Of a stretch of DNA of 64,000 nucleotides, positions 51,726 through 62,123 are shown in pieces. The translations under genes and the position numbers were made by a program. The DNA lies in assembly GCA_964652195.1 (NCBI GenBank), contig CAZZBB010000057.1, positions 1 to 64,000 on the forward strand, read 5' to 3'. This DNA is from MSPOR6 sp964652195 (GTDB taxonomy: Bacteria; Poribacteria; WGA-4E; WGA-3G). Below the pieces are notes generated by a model. The model had not been told where the DNA came from, did no database searches, and saw only the letters and a list, made by a program, of their open reading frames with translations. Each line of letters opens with the position of its first letter. Positions within the stretch are counted from its first letter, which is position 1.

Positions 51726-54372
51726 TATAGTAAATCGCATTGAAGAGCAACTTGAATGTTCCGTGTGACTGACCCCGTTGTTGGGGTTTAAAACCAAAAA
51801 GAATCACACGACCTTCTCCTATTTCTACATCCAATAACGCGGATTTCTGTTGAATTCGTGTCTCACCCTCTATCCAACCACTCATCAATGGATTAAATTC
51901 TGGATAAGTCGCAATTGGTTTTGCCCCGCTTCGTGCTCCTTCAAAAGCCGGACTAAATTTAAACATGATAGCCATTTCTTTATCTAAACTATAACCAATA
52001 GGGTGTCTTGTATCAATCCATACACGTAATAAAGAACCTGGACAGAAGAACTCTGGTTCCCCCGGCTTTTTACTCTGTTTTACGACATTCACAATCCCTT
52101 TTTCTTCTAAACCAAAGTATTCTAATGGGAGTTGTGTTCCAGCATTCAAACAGATAAGGCTTCCACCTTCCTCGACAAAGCTGCGGAGATTAGCCAAACC
52201 TTCATTACCTATACCCCCAACATATTCAAGTGGGAGTTTTCCGGTTGGATGTCCATTCAGAATCCTTGATGCACCAATATCAGGAAGGATTATAGCATCA
52301 TAGCGTTCAGTCAAATTTCCCGCGCGAATTTCAGAATTCGTAAGACTGTTATAAGCGAACTGATGAGAATCCAAAACCCATCGTGTCCAACCTTCATCCA
52401 TACTTGCTAACCACGGTTTATACAATCCGAGTCGGGGTGAAGAAATTGGTAAGAATGATCTATCAAGTGTATCCTCATCTATCGAATCATCTGCGTATAT
52501 CTGAACCCCATACGTTACTGCGATGTCTTGTATTTCTTCATCTAAAGTTATTCCATCTGGCATTCTTCTGATAAGGATTGTACCGCGTGGAAAAGTCTTA
52601 TTCCCGCTCTTTACTTCTCTACTTGAGGAATAGAATAATAAAGTATTATCCTCTATAGCTTTTTTAAATAGATGGTTCAGAACGATGGCATCAACATTCG
52701 TTCTATTCTCAAATAGGTATCCAAACGGTTTAGGAGTAGGTATTAATTTTCCTTCAACCTTAGGAATTGTGTCTACCAATTCCAACTCTGCATCAAAAGG
52801 ATGTATAACAGTTACAGTTCTAACACCCATCTGTAGAGGAAGCGTCCATCCAGCAACATCATAGGGTCGTTCTGGTGATGATTCAGGGGATGGTCGTCTT
52901 TCAGGATAGTGTTGTACCTCAAGTAAGTCTTTGGCATGTGATCGGAATGGTTGAGCCATCAACACAACATAAGTTCCTGCTGGGTATTCCACACCATCTG
53001 CAGTGAAAATGTCCGTTGATTGATGAATTTGCACACCCCCTCGTTTTAAGATATCTAACATCTTCAGCGTCGTGTGAATGTCTCTTTGTTGTTTTGGAAT
53101 TAGAAAAGCACGAGGTGGTTCATTCTGTCCTTTCTTAATTGCGTCAAGACCCATCTTATAGAAATTACTTTTTAACATCACCTTATTGTCTGCTGCAAAG
53201 GTGAGTATGGACATCGCTGCTGTCTTTTCATAATCTACAATGTTCCGCAAACGCCACCATCCACCTGGCCACGGTTCAGGAAAATTTGTGCGTAGCGTAT
53301 ATTTATCCAGTCCTCTTCGATACCCTTTTAAGGATTCTCTTGGTTGAAAAATTGGGGTTGCTATCTCTACCCGTGCTGCTTCCGTCAAAATCCCAACCAT
53401 ATTGTGCCGATACGGGACAGTACGAAATCCACCATGCCACCAGGAATCATAAACGGCATTTGAAAGTACACCTGTAAAACCTTTGTCCGTGAAATCGTAT
53501 GCCAACTGTGCACCAATCAAAGATAGTGTTCTCTGTAGAATTGGTGGAATGTTGGGATTCATCGGTTCAAAGTATGGTGGAATAACGAATCGCGGCCCAC
53601 GATAGCTCATTTCATGTACATCATATACTACCTCTGGAAACCATTCTTCATACAGAACACGGGTGAGTATCTGTGTTTCAACCTGTGTCAACATAAACCA
53701 ATCTCGATTGTTGTCATGTCCTGTATATTTATGGTATAACCACGGCAGTTCTGCCCCTTCATAGGGTGTGCCGACAGTCCGATTGTACCAATCCACTACG
53801 ATGTCTAAACCATCAGGATTTGCAGATGGCACTAAAAGAATAATGACATTTTCAAGAATTTTATTTATCTCTGGAGTGTCTTGTGTGGCAAATTCGTAGG
53901 CAAATTCCATCGACATCTGGGAGGATGCGATTTCAGTGGAATGTAGGTTACAATTGATGAGGACAACAGCTTTTCCATCTTGGCAGATGGTATCCAGTTC
54001 AGGCACTATATCAACTCTTGGATAAGCCAACTTACGTTGATTTTCCTTGTAATAGTCCACTTTATCCAAATTCTCTGGTGCTGAGATGAGTAGGAGTAAG
54101 AAATCCTTTCCATCGGTAGTCTTACCTAATTCTTTTGCCACAATCCGATTTGAATTCTCTGCTAATTGCCGCAAATACCCAGAAACTGTTTCCCATCCTG
54201 CCACCTTGTAATCACTTCCGACCTGATAACCTAACACCTCTTCAGGAGTCTTAATTTGTGCCTGTGTATTATGTAATATAGGGAAGAATAGGAAACAGAG
54301 CAATATCGTAATAAATGTGCGTTGTAGCAATAAGGAATGGAGGGTTTTGAGCATGTTATGTTGAAATGGCAT
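51706..54372 (-). CDS. Secreted M14-family zinc carboxypeptidase
   Basis: An 888-residue exported peptidase (signal region within residues 1-40). The M14 metal site is visible as H144-x2-E147 (NLHSTE) and H253 (YDVHEM), with catalytic E331 in GILTEAARV. RNRDWF-type substrate recognition is seen in HDNNRDWF. The C-terminal half (about 380-880) is a large accessory region with repeated beta-strand and EEGG-rich segments, not a known enzyme. It would trim peptides outside the cell. Two in-frame ATGs, 54372 and 54354, are possible starts, neither with a clear Shine-Dalgarno. Confidence 0.85.
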   Translation of the reverse strand: MPFQHNMLKTLHSLLLQRTFITILLCFLFFPILHNTQAQIKTPEEVLGYQVGSDYKVAGWETVSGYLRQLAENSNRIVAKELGKTTDGKDFLLLLISAPENLDKVDYYKENQRKLAYPRVDIVPELDTICQDGKAVVLINCNLHSTEIASSQMSMEFAYEFATQDTPEINKILENVIILLVPSANPDGLDIVVDWYNRTVGTPYEGAELPWLYHKYTGHDNNRDWFMLTQVETQILTRVLYEEWFPEVVYDVHEMSYRGPRFVIPPYFEPMNPNIPPILQRTLSLIGAQLAYDFTDKGFTGVLSNAVYDSWWHGGFRTVPYRHNMVGILTEAARVEIATPIFQPRESLKGYRRGLDKYTLRTNFPEPWPGGWWRLRNIVDYEKTAAMSILTFAADNKVMLKSNFYKMGLDAIKKGQNEPPRAFLIPKQQRDIHTTLKMLDILKRGGVQIHQSTDIFTADGVEYPAGTYVVLMAQPFRSHAKDLLEVQHYPERRPSPESSPERPYDVAGWTLPLQMGVRTVTVIHPFDAELELVDTIPKVEGKLIPTPKPFGYLFENRTNVDAIVLNHLFKKAIEDNTLLFYSSSREVKSGNKTFPRGTILIRRMPDGITLDEEIQDIAVTYGVQIYADDSIDEDTLDRSFLPISSPRLGLYKPWLASMDEGWTRWVLDSHQFAYNSLTNSEIRAGNLTERYDAIILPDIGASRILNGHPTGKLPLEYVGGIGNEGLANLRSFVEEGGSLICLNAGTQLPLEYFGLEEKGIVNVVKQSKKPGEPEFFCPGSLLRVWIDTRHPIGYSLDKEMAIMFKFSPAFEGARSGAKPIATYPEFNPLMSGWIEGETRIQQKSALLDVEIGEGRVILFGFKPQQRGQSHGTFKLLFNAIYYSAVDSE

Positions 54373-54404
54373 GGTCTGTTGTACCAGATTTTCTTACTTT
54401 CCTA

Positions 54405-55349
54405 TTAGTCTTCATCCTTGAAGGGAATTATTGGTACAGTTGTAACGTGATTAGCTGATGGTTTATAATTCCCATCAGGTGCTTTCGTTGGAAACCTGTA
54501 CTTCGGATCTGTTAGGAGTTCATATATTGAAGTATCTACAGTTCTAACCTTTTCTCTTGTATTCAGTTCCCATTCAACTTCAAGTGCATTGTGCCGTCCT
54601 GGAAAGTCTTGTGTTCCTAAGATTGATGTTAACGCCCAATAGATGTATTCTGTCATCATGCATCCATAATCGCAGGTCTCATCAGTATAGTGGAACCAAG
54701 CTTCTTTTGGATATCCACTTTTTGGTCCATCTTGTGGAACGTGCTCAAAATAGCCGCCACGAGCTGCATCCAAACATATTGATAAGAGTGATCCTCGCCT
54801 TAAACCAAATACATTCGGATAAGCATTAGCATAACCGTGATGTGTAATTGGATGAAGAATTTCCTCTAAGGCACCATCGTAATAGTCACCATCAGGAGCA
54901 TTGATTTTTCCATCAATAATAAAGTCTGGTTTTGTCTCTTCACCATATAGGTCTTGTCCATAATGGTATCCCGCCTCATCCACAATATGCAGATCTAATC
55001 TATCCATCTCCGATTGTGTTCCGGGCATAATGATGAAGACATCTCGACTCACTAAATGGCTTAGGACTAATGTGTTATCAGGAATACCATCTTCGTCGTT
55101 ATCAATATATTGCGCCAACACTCCAGCTGCATGGGAAAGTTTATTCTCAGGTGTTTCTGGGGTTGCAAAGATGTGTATACCGAAAACGTCTATATATCTA
55201 TCACAACCAATCTGATTGAAAACAGAAAATTTGTTTGGAATTTCAACAATTTCGATTTTTGGGTTTACTTTAACGTTTCCTATCATATTGTCATCAACAA
55301 CTTGGGATGATGTAATCAATAATAATACTAAAATGATTCCAACAGTCAT
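54405..55349 (-). CDS. Secreted calcium-loop protein of unknown function
   Basis: I do not recognise this 314-residue exported protein (hydrophobic N-terminus 1-18). It contains an EF-hand/thrombospondin-like loop IDNDEDGIPDNT, suggesting calcium binding, and EEILHPITHHGYANAYP, where H166, H170 and H171 with E162/E163 could form a metal site. Six cysteines or fewer are spread through the chain. The M14 peptidase gene begins 33 nt downstream, so both are probably made together and may act on the same extracellular substrates. Confidence 0.6.
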   Translation of the reverse strand: MTVGIILVLLLITSSQVVDDNMIGNVKVNPKIEIVEIPNKFSVFNQIGCDRYIDVFGIHIFATPETPENKLSHAAGVLAQYIDNDEDGIPDNTLVLSHLVSRDVFIIMPGTQSEMDRLDLHIVDEAGYHYGQDLYGEETKPDFIIDGKINAPDGDYYDGALEEILHPITHHGYANAYPNVFGLRRGSLLSICLDAARGGYFEHVPQDGPKSGYPKEAWFHYTDETCDYGCMMTEYIYWALTSILGTQDFPGRHNALEVEWELNTREKVRTVDTSIYELLTDPKYRFPTKAPDGNYKPSANHVTTVPIIPFKDED

Positions 55350-55382
55350 TACATCAATTCCCTCTTATACCTCTACTACGGT

Positions 55383-55462
55383 GTATTTCATAAATACGAA
55401 ATGACCATACAAATACAATTCCTCTTCGTAGGGACGGGGTCTCCTCGTCCGTTGTTTCAATC
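55383..55462. repeat. Family D repeat, inverted copy
   Basis: Read on the minus strand it begins ATTGAAACAACGGACG, has a centre rich in G and C (AGGAGACCCCGT), and ends CCCTACGAAGAGGAATTGTA then TTTCGTATTTATGA. The arms match 2176-2270 with a different centre, which indicates exchange or decay of the middle segment. Confidence 0.62.
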
Positions 55463-55518
55463 TGGAGTACATGGACAAGATCAAAGAATCCCAAAATGTA
55501 TTATTTATGATATATGTT

Positions 55519-56532
55519 CTAATTTGATTCAGGTGGTTCTACATTATCCAATAAACGTGTGATAATATCTAAACTGGTGATACCGTCTGCTTCAGCATTG
55601 AAGTTAGTCAGGATTCTATGTCGTAGAACAGGTTTCGCCACTGCTTTTATATCCTCATAACTAACATGATAACGTCCGTGCATAATTGCCCGTGCCTTGG
55701 CACCCAACACGAGATATTGAGATGCTCTCGGTCCTGCCCCCCAATCTACCCAGTCTTTAATAAAATCAGGAGCATCATTATTTGTAGGACGGGTATTTAG
55801 ACTCAGTTCAACTGCATAATCAACCATTGCTTCAGCAATTGGAACTTTACGAACTATCTGTTGTAATCTCAACACTTCATCCCCTGTAAGAACAGGTTCA
55901 ATCTCAGGTTCATAAGCAGATGTAGTCGTCAATACAATCTCTTTCTCTTCCGATTTTTCAGGATAATCAATATAGATATTGAACATAAACCTGTCAAGTT
56001 GTGCTTCGGGGAGTGGATACGTGCCTTCTTGTTCAATTGGATTCTGTGTTGCTAAGACAAAGAAAGGGAGTTCTAATGCGTAGGTATTACCACCTGCAGT
56101 TACTTTATATTCCTGCATTGCTTGTAGGAGAGCTGCTTGAGTCTTTGGGGGTGTACGGTTAATTTCATCAGCAAGAACGATATTAGCAAATACAGGTCCT
56201 TTAATAAAACGAAACGCACGTTTACCGGTATTCATCTCCTCTTCAATAATATCAGTTCCAATAATATCTGATGGCATTAGGTCTGGTGTGAATTGGATAC
56301 GATTGTATGGGAGTTCGAGTATTTGAGCAAAAGTACTTATGAGCAATGTTTTGGCTAACCCCGGCACACCAACAAGTAGACAATGACCTTGAGAAAACAG
56401 TGCTATCAGTAGTTGATCGACAACTTCTGTTTGACCGATGATCTGTTTCTTTAATTCGTTGATGATTCTTTCGCGTGCCTCTCGCAGAAATTCAGCGGCT
56501 TCCAAATCAGTCTCGAATTTGGTATTTTCCAT
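55519..56532 (-). CDS. MoxR family AAA+ ATPase
   Basis: A 337-residue MoxR-type ATPase. Walker A is GVPGLAKT (55-62, K61), Walker B VLADEINR, and sensor 1 ATQNPIEQEGTYPLPEAQLDRFMF. RASQYLVLGAKARA is the C-terminal lid signature. MoxR proteins act as chaperones for metal-protein or BatA-type complexes, but no DUF58 or VWA gene follows within the window. A coiled-coil protein of the kind found in such loci is at 33749. Confidence 0.9.
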   Translation of the reverse strand: MENTKFETDLEAAEFLREARERIINELKKQIIGQTEVVDQLLIALFSQGHCLLVGVPGLAKTLLISTFAQILELPYNRIQFTPDLMPSDIIGTDIIEEEMNTGKRAFRFIKGPVFANIVLADEINRTPPKTQAALLQAMQEYKVTAGGNTYALELPFFVLATQNPIEQEGTYPLPEAQLDRFMFNIYIDYPEKSEEKEIVLTTTSAYEPEIEPVLTGDEVLRLQQIVRKVPIAEAMVDYAVELSLNTRPTNNDAPDFIKDWVDWGAGPRASQYLVLGAKARAIMHGRYHVSYEDIKAVAKPVLRHRILTNFNAEADGITSLDIITRLLDNVEPPESN

Positions 56533-56631
56533 GAAGTTCCCTTTCGTGTATATTTATGTTAGGAATGAATTGATTACAAGGAGGAAATATGTGTCAAATC
56601 GATATGTACGATGGCATATATGTGGAGTGAT

Positions 56632-57684
56632 CTAATCTGCCTTCCAGATTTGTAGTCCATCGAAATCAAAGTTGAAGTCAATGATTCTTGTTCCGGCGTC
56701 TTCAAGTTTTTGTCGGACACTATGTTCACGAGTAGCTTGGCAGTAAAATAGGAGGCATCCTCCGCCACCTGCCCCACAAGCTTTTCCTCCAATTGCGCCA
56801 TTCTCATTGGCAATTTTAAATAGTTTCTCAATCTGTTCATTTGTTACGGATGGATGTAGTTTCTTTTGATTCTGCCAATTTTCAGTGAGTAGTTCACCGA
56901 AATCGGTTAAACGTCCCCGTATGAGTGCATTTTTTGTGGATTCAGCAATCTCTTTTAGATTGTCTAAAGCCCTTCTTACACCTGGTTCTTCACTCTTATA
57001 TGCCTGTGTAACATTCTGATGGATATTTCCAGATAATCGTGATTGTCCGGTATAACATAATACCAAGTTTTTCTCTAATTCATATCGGATGTCAGGAGGT
57101 ATATTTAGAGTGGAGGTTTTTACTTCCTCGTCCTGAAATTCCATGAAACTAATTCCACCTACCGCGCTGGCATAATGATCCTGTTTACCACCGAGAATAC
57201 CGAGCTCATGCCGTTCAATACTACTTGCGAGTTCGGCATATTGATATGGAACATAGGTTACATCCTTAAGTGCCCCAAGCACACCGATTAAGGTAACTCC
57301 CATTGCAGCAGATGTGCCGAGACCACTCCCCGGCGGAGCATTTGATTGCGTAATTAGATCAAACCCACCAAACTGAATAGACATTTGCCGGACAGCTGCT
57401 TTTATCAGATCAATGTTTCCATCGTATTCAAGTTGTCGTACGTCCTCAGCCTCAACAAAAGTATCGAAATCTGCTGAATAGATACGTATACTCTTATCTA
57501 TGACCCGTTGTAGTTCAACTGAATCTGGAAAATCGGCATTCCCTTCAAAAGCGAGTGTAGCATACGCATATCGATTGATTGCTCCGTTGACAACTAAACC
57601 CTTGGATTCCTCAGTAAATAGGGCGACATCTGTCCAACCTCCAGCAAAATCTATACGTACTGGTGCTCTGGTTCTAATCAACAT
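56632..57684 (-). CDS. GHMP kinase, D-glycero-D-manno-heptose 7-phosphate kinase-like
   Basis: A 350-residue sugar kinase. Motif 1 is RIDFAGGWTDV, motif 2 APPGSGLGTSAAMGV and motif 3 ACGAGGGGCLLF, in the order of HddA-type heptose 7-phosphate kinases. It would feed nucleotide-activated heptose into envelope glycans, and it fits the GT9 enzyme at 35194. The start at 57684 has CAGGAG about 8 nt upstream; the frame is open to 57822 but adds an unlikely leader. Confidence 0.86.
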   Translation of the reverse strand: MLIRTRAPVRIDFAGGWTDVALFTEESKGLVVNGAINRYAYATLAFEGNADFPDSVELQRVIDKSIRIYSADFDTFVEAEDVRQLEYDGNIDLIKAAVRQMSIQFGGFDLITQSNAPPGSGLGTSAAMGVTLIGVLGALKDVTYVPYQYAELASSIERHELGILGGKQDHYASAVGGISFMEFQDEEVKTSTLNIPPDIRYELEKNLVLCYTGQSRLSGNIHQNVTQAYKSEEPGVRRALDNLKEIAESTKNALIRGRLTDFGELLTENWQNQKKLHPSVTNEQIEKLFKIANENGAIGGKACGAGGGGCLLFYCQATREHSVRQKLEDAGTRIIDFNFDFDGLQIWKAD

Positions 57685-57993
57685 GAAAAACTCCTGAAAC
57701 CGTACATTCCAACATGAAATCATCCTACTTGTTATACCTATTATCATCAAATGCAAGTAGGATATATACCCTCTATAATAGCACAGAGAATGAGTAATTA
57801 CAATGAAAATTGGAGAACACACTCATGAACATCAGTGAGATAATCTATAGGTAAAATAACTGGATTTCCGATTCGTGGTGGGATAAATCAGAGCAGATTT
57901 CGGTGGGAAATTCATATTGAGAACTATTATTTCTCAATTAGGGGTTGTTTAGTATGGTTAGTTTAGGGTGAAAATACTATTTCCATTAAAATG

Positions 57994-58047
57994 AAAAAGT
58001 CGAAGTAGGCATTATATCAAGGATAGGATGCCATACAACGACTTTTT
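57994..58047 (-). terminator. Rho-independent terminator of the HU gene
   Basis: On the minus strand AAAAAGTCGTTGTATGGCAT pairs, with some bulges, with ATGCCTACTTCGACTTTTT. The stem is interrupted by an internal asymmetric part, and the T-run follows the stem. It lies 20 nt after the HU stop codon. Confidence 0.75.
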
Positions 58048-58064
58048 ACAAACAAGTCAAACTC

Positions 58065-58349
58065 TTAGGAGACAGCGTCTTTAAGTTTTTTACCGGCTTT
58101 AAATGCGGGGACCTTCTTCTTAGGTATCTTAAGGGCTTCGCCTGTTTGGGGGTTGCGTCCTTCACGAGCTGCACGAGTTCTGACTTCAAAAGTTCCAAAG
58201 CCGATAAGACCAATGGAATTACCTTTTTTCAAGGCATCCTGGACTGTAGAGGTGAACGCTTCAACAGCTGCACCAGCATCTTTTTTGCTCAAGCCGGTTT
58301 TGTCAACGACGCTATTGATAATGTCATCCTTCATCAATTTCTTAGCCAT
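58065..58349 (-). CDS. hup: HU family DNA-binding protein
   Basis: A 94-residue histone-like protein that bends DNA and organises the nucleoid. It has the N-terminal helix pair (INSVVDKTGLSKKDAG), the GFGTFEVRTRAAREGRNPQTGE arm and a Lys-rich tail. AAAGGAAG precedes the ATG by about 9 nt. It is an independent gene with its own terminator. Confidence 0.95.
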   Translation of the reverse strand: MAKKLMKDDIINSVVDKTGLSKKDAGAAVEAFTSTVQDALKKGNSIGLIGFGTFEVRTRAAREGRNPQTGEALKIPKKKVPAFKAGKKLKDAVS

Positions 58350-58907
58350 GATTAAACTTCCTTTTATAATAGGTTTTTTCAGTCAAAACGCCACAAGGAT
58401 CATTAGAACCTATTTGTGAGTAAAACAGTGACTGAAATGTAAATTTGATGAAACCTTACTACTATAGATTAATCTTACAACATACAATCATATCAAGTAA
58501 AATAACATATTGTTGTTCCGTCTGTTATTCAGAATTCCTTCGCTGTCAAGGCGCGACTGAATTCCGAGAACATTCTACTACTGACAACCTTGCTAAAACG
58601 CAGTATAATCGTATGTTTCCTATATATACGTTTGATTAAATCAATCGGTTACTGAATTCATAAAGTTTAAATACAAATAAACCCTATATTAGCAAGGATT
58701 CACACCTATATTTAAAGGATATTGGTTAACATTAAGGGGTTTATAATATAACAGAGTTAGTGAATTGATCGTCGTAAATATTGAATGAATTGTGTAATTT
58801 GTATATCCTTACTGGATATGAATGAAGTGGGAATACTGTCCGGAACTATTAAGAGCTTTTATAGGTGATGGAATAATGTTCTGTAGTATATCGCCATTCA
58901 AGAATAT
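58350..58907. other. Non-coding spacer upstream of HU
   Basis: I see nothing I can name in this 558 bp stretch. It is AT-rich with stops in all frames, and it contains an inverted GAATTC pair at about 58530-58565. It probably holds the HU promoter, since the nearest convincing hexamers are weak. Confidence 0.4.
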
Positions 58908-60131
58908 CTAAGAATCATTCCTATCCTTACGGTGAATCGTGACATTTATAAAGGTGTCAAGCAACGAAAAATTGGGTTCAGCGTTCCCATTCTTCAATAA
59001 CAACCTTCTTGCAATTGGGATACCCATACCAAACCGTTGCACAAAACCTAAAGTACGCATTGCTTCTGCTAAATTTGGATTACGATAATCAGTTGCCCCA
59101 GGATTACCAAAATTATCTGTTGTTACACCACCGAACACTCCGCCTGGACTTAGAATCTCAATTCTATTACTAAACCAACTAACCCTAACAGGTGCGTTTG
59201 TACCTTCATAAGTTCTGTGCATAATAGCATTTTGAGTAATCTGCTGCAGTGCTTCTAAAGGATAATCAGCAGTTCGCTTTTCAACGGATCCAGAAGTAAT
59301 ATCAACCGCAACACGATTATGTCCCATCAATTTCTCATCTAATCGACGTATCTGGTCAGAAATTGCACCGCTGATTTCTTCACTGTCAATAATCTCATCT
59401 GCTAATTCATTTCCATCAATTCTTAGGAACTGGATATAAGCACCGTGTAGAAAATCTTGTGGACTCTTTCCAAGTGTCAAAATTCCAAGCACTGTAGGTA
59501 TAGGTTCATCCACGGCGGCTATCATCTTTGTTGCTACTAATTGCTCATTTAGAGTTCTTTCATTCTGTTCTAAGATTTCTTGAGAAACAGACTGAGGAAG
59601 ATATTCGTAATTAAATAATGGAAGGTTTAAATCCGATATTGTAGAAGATGGAATAGGGTATAAGTCAAATGGCCGTTCACCATATCGACGTTTTTCATTG
59701 AGTATTCTTTCATCCTGGGCATTTGCAATATCTTGACGAGAACACGTGCGGATATGGATGACGCCTTTATATCTTGCCGGTGGAGAATTAGAGGGTTCCA
59801 CCTTTACAACAGCAATTTCTTTTCCCTGTAATTCACGTTTTTCAACAGTCAGTGATGGCGGAGGGAGAATATTTCCATCTGTCTTCATATCTGCTAAACG
59901 TCTGAGTAATTCATCTGTCACCTGGAATCCAACAATCGTTCTATCGGGTTTTACACCGAGAAAAATAAAACCCGGTTTCCCATGGTTCGGAAGATCATTA
60001 GCAAATGCACAGATAGCCATCCTGATTTTCTCAGGAGCATCACCAGATAATGATTCCTTGAACTCTACCCGATCAGATTCATCTGCTATGATTTGTAACA
60101 ACTCTTTATCTGTAAAATTTTGCATTTCCAT
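58908..60131 (-). CDS. AlbA_2-domain ATP-binding regulator-like protein
   Basis: A 407-residue protein. The N-terminal AlbA_2/Schlafen-like domain has ESDRVEFKESLSG and GFIFLGVKPD, a DNA- or RNA-binding fold. The C-terminal half contains QNAIMHRTYEGTNAPVRVSWFSNRIEILSPGG, the HATPase_c_4 signature of this family, and a winged-helix-like end. Such proteins are putative transcriptional regulators, and a few occur in defence loci. The start at 60131 is chosen at a Met pair; the frame is open back to 60188. It stands alone. Confidence 0.78.
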   Translation of the reverse strand: MEMQNFTDKELLQIIADESDRVEFKESLSGDAPEKIRMAICAFANDLPNHGKPGFIFLGVKPDRTIVGFQVTDELLRRLADMKTDGNILPPPSLTVEKRELQGKEIAVVKVEPSNSPPARYKGVIHIRTCSRQDIANAQDERILNEKRRYGERPFDLYPIPSSTISDLNLPLFNYEYLPQSVSQEILEQNERTLNEQLVATKMIAAVDEPIPTVLGILTLGKSPQDFLHGAYIQFLRIDGNELADEIIDSEEISGAISDQIRRLDEKLMGHNRVAVDITSGSVEKRTADYPLEALQQITQNAIMHRTYEGTNAPVRVSWFSNRIEILSPGGVFGGVTTDNFGNPGATDYRNPNLAEAMRTLGFVQRFGMGIPIARRLLLKNGNAEPNFSLLDTFINVTIHRKDRNDS

Positions 60132-60377
60132 TCCAATTAACAGTACTACACAATATTTTAGCGGATCTACGGAATTCCTCAAGAACACTTACTATAAACA
60201 TGATAAGTGTACTCATTGAATAAGCATCTGTCAATACTAACCATATCCCGATCAAAGACGTTCAATTATTGAATATAGCTATATATGCAGATATAGGCTT
60301 CTTAGTAGGAATGATCTTCGATTCACGAATAATACTAATGGTCGGTATTGAAGTTATCTCCTACAAATGTATCACAA

Positions 60378-62030
60378 TTAATACAACAGATGAACCTGAT
60401 TTTTTCCAAGTTGTGTATCATCTGGTAATGAAATCGGCATTTCTACTATTGCAATAACCATACCATCAGAACTAATAGCAAGTGTATCGTATGGAAGTTG
60501 CCCTTCAGTACGGTATGTAAAGAGATATTTTGATAAACCACTTCCTTCAGCAGTCAGATCAAAAACCGATACTCCATGAAGGCTTTCCTTTGGGGTTTTA
60601 CTACGTTTTGAGACTGCCAATGCAGCATATCGACTTTTACCATCAATCCGCAACCCCTGTGGCATATTCTCAAGCTTCCACTGCCATTTCTTTTCCCCAA
60701 CCCACGAAAACGCAAATAAAGTCATCCCATTTGGATGCATTGTAGAGGGACGTTGTGCTCCTTTTTGAAGGTGGTATGGTATATATGTGTCTCCTGTAAC
60801 AAAGAGTGCATGTGCGTCCGTTGCTCCAATTGTTCCAGTTGTAGCGATAATTGGAACACCACTGACCTCTAATGGTGAAGCTAATTTCTCTTTCCAGACC
60901 GGTTCCGATTTATCTACATCAAAAATGAAGGCACGTCCATCATCGGTTGTCACATTGATTGAATTCCCATTAGGGGACATACTAACCCCACGCCAAAAAG
61001 TCACCCCTTTAAAATAGGGTGTCAATGGTTCAATTTCTGAAGCCCATTTTTTTGTACCAGTTTCAACATCAAGGACAGATAACATCCCGTTTCCATTACC
61101 ACCGTCATCTGTAAGAAGTGCAAGTGTCTTTCCATCTTCACTCACATCAAACCAGCGATATATCTTCTGTATCGGTCCTTCACTCGGATATTTCCATTTC
61201 ACCTGACCAGTCTGCGAATCGAACCTGTAGAGTATGGATCGTTTCTCAGGTTTTTCATCTTTTGTCCAGGAATGGACACCCGATACTAAGAGATCCCCGT
61301 TAGGCAACGTCTTCATGCAGGATTGTCCGGGATAACTCACCCAGGCATATACGCTATCAGGATCATTGGGTGTGGATGTTTCAATATCATCTGCGGTGCG
61401 GTATTTCCAACGAAGATTCGGAGGATCACTTGTCAATTCATAACAGTAGACAAAACCATCGGTTGCCTGTTCTCCCACATAAAGCAGCGAATCATCAGCA
61501 CTAAAGGTAATCTGTCTAACATATCCTTCAGAGATACGTGTCTTCCATATAGTTTCACCTGTTTGGGTTTGCAAAATTGCTATATGACCTCTATCGGTAG
61601 CAATAGCCAGTTTCAATTTATCTGTCTTATTGCTAAATGCAATCGCGGTGGGTTTAGCGGGTTGGCGTAGGTTTTCTAACAAAGATAATAACCCATCTAA
61701 TTCTATTGTACGGAGAAGATACGGTTGTGGTTTTAATGGTGATGTAGCCTTAATTGTATTCTTATCAAGGTGGATAGAATAGGTTTCCCCGGGTTGCCAT
61801 GCTGATTGGAACAAAACACGTTTATCATCAAGTCTAATAGATTGAACAGATTTTAGAACATTATCTTTTTGACCGTCTTCAATTCTTACATTAGTTTCAA
61901 AATCAATTTTCGTTTCTGATTCAAGGATAATTCCTGTTCGAACCCAAACCACATTGAAATCAGCCATGACTATGCTGACCGGTAAAATAATTAGTAGTAA
62001 AATCAAACTGAGTAATCGGAATAGTTTCAT
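60378..62030 (-). CDS. Secreted PQQ-like / WD40-like beta-propeller protein
   Basis: A 550-residue exported protein (signal peptide 1-24). At least six repeats of about 45-55 residues have the pattern ...LLDVETGTKKWASEI or ...TGETIWKTRI, typical of PQQ-enzyme-repeat propellers. No catalytic residue is apparent, so a structural or binding role is likeliest. It follows the membrane lipoprotein gene by 90 bp and may be its partner. Confidence 0.75.
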   Translation of the reverse strand: MKLFRLLSLILLLIILPVSIVMADFNVVWVRTGIILESETKIDFETNVRIEDGQKDNVLKSVQSIRLDDKRVLFQSAWQPGETYSIHLDKNTIKATSPLKPQPYLLRTIELDGLLSLLENLRQPAKPTAIAFSNKTDKLKLAIATDRGHIAILQTQTGETIWKTRISEGYVRQITFSADDSLLYVGEQATDGFVYCYELTSDPPNLRWKYRTADDIETSTPNDPDSVYAWVSYPGQSCMKTLPNGDLLVSGVHSWTKDEKPEKRSILYRFDSQTGQVKWKYPSEGPIQKIYRWFDVSEDGKTLALLTDDGGNGNGMLSVLDVETGTKKWASEIEPLTPYFKGVTFWRGVSMSPNGNSINVTTDDGRAFIFDVDKSEPVWKEKLASPLEVSGVPIIATTGTIGATDAHALFVTGDTYIPYHLQKGAQRPSTMHPNGMTLFAFSWVGEKKWQWKLENMPQGLRIDGKSRYAALAVSKRSKTPKESLHGVSVFDLTAEGSGLSKYLFTYRTEGQLPYDTLAISSDGMVIAIVEMPISLPDDTQLGKNQVHLLY

Positions 62031-62123
62031 TAATGTTTCCTTATAATTGTTATTTTATTGTTATTTCTTCAAACATCATCAGCAGACAAAAGGAAATGTG
62101 TAGTACTATAGTATTCTACTAAC

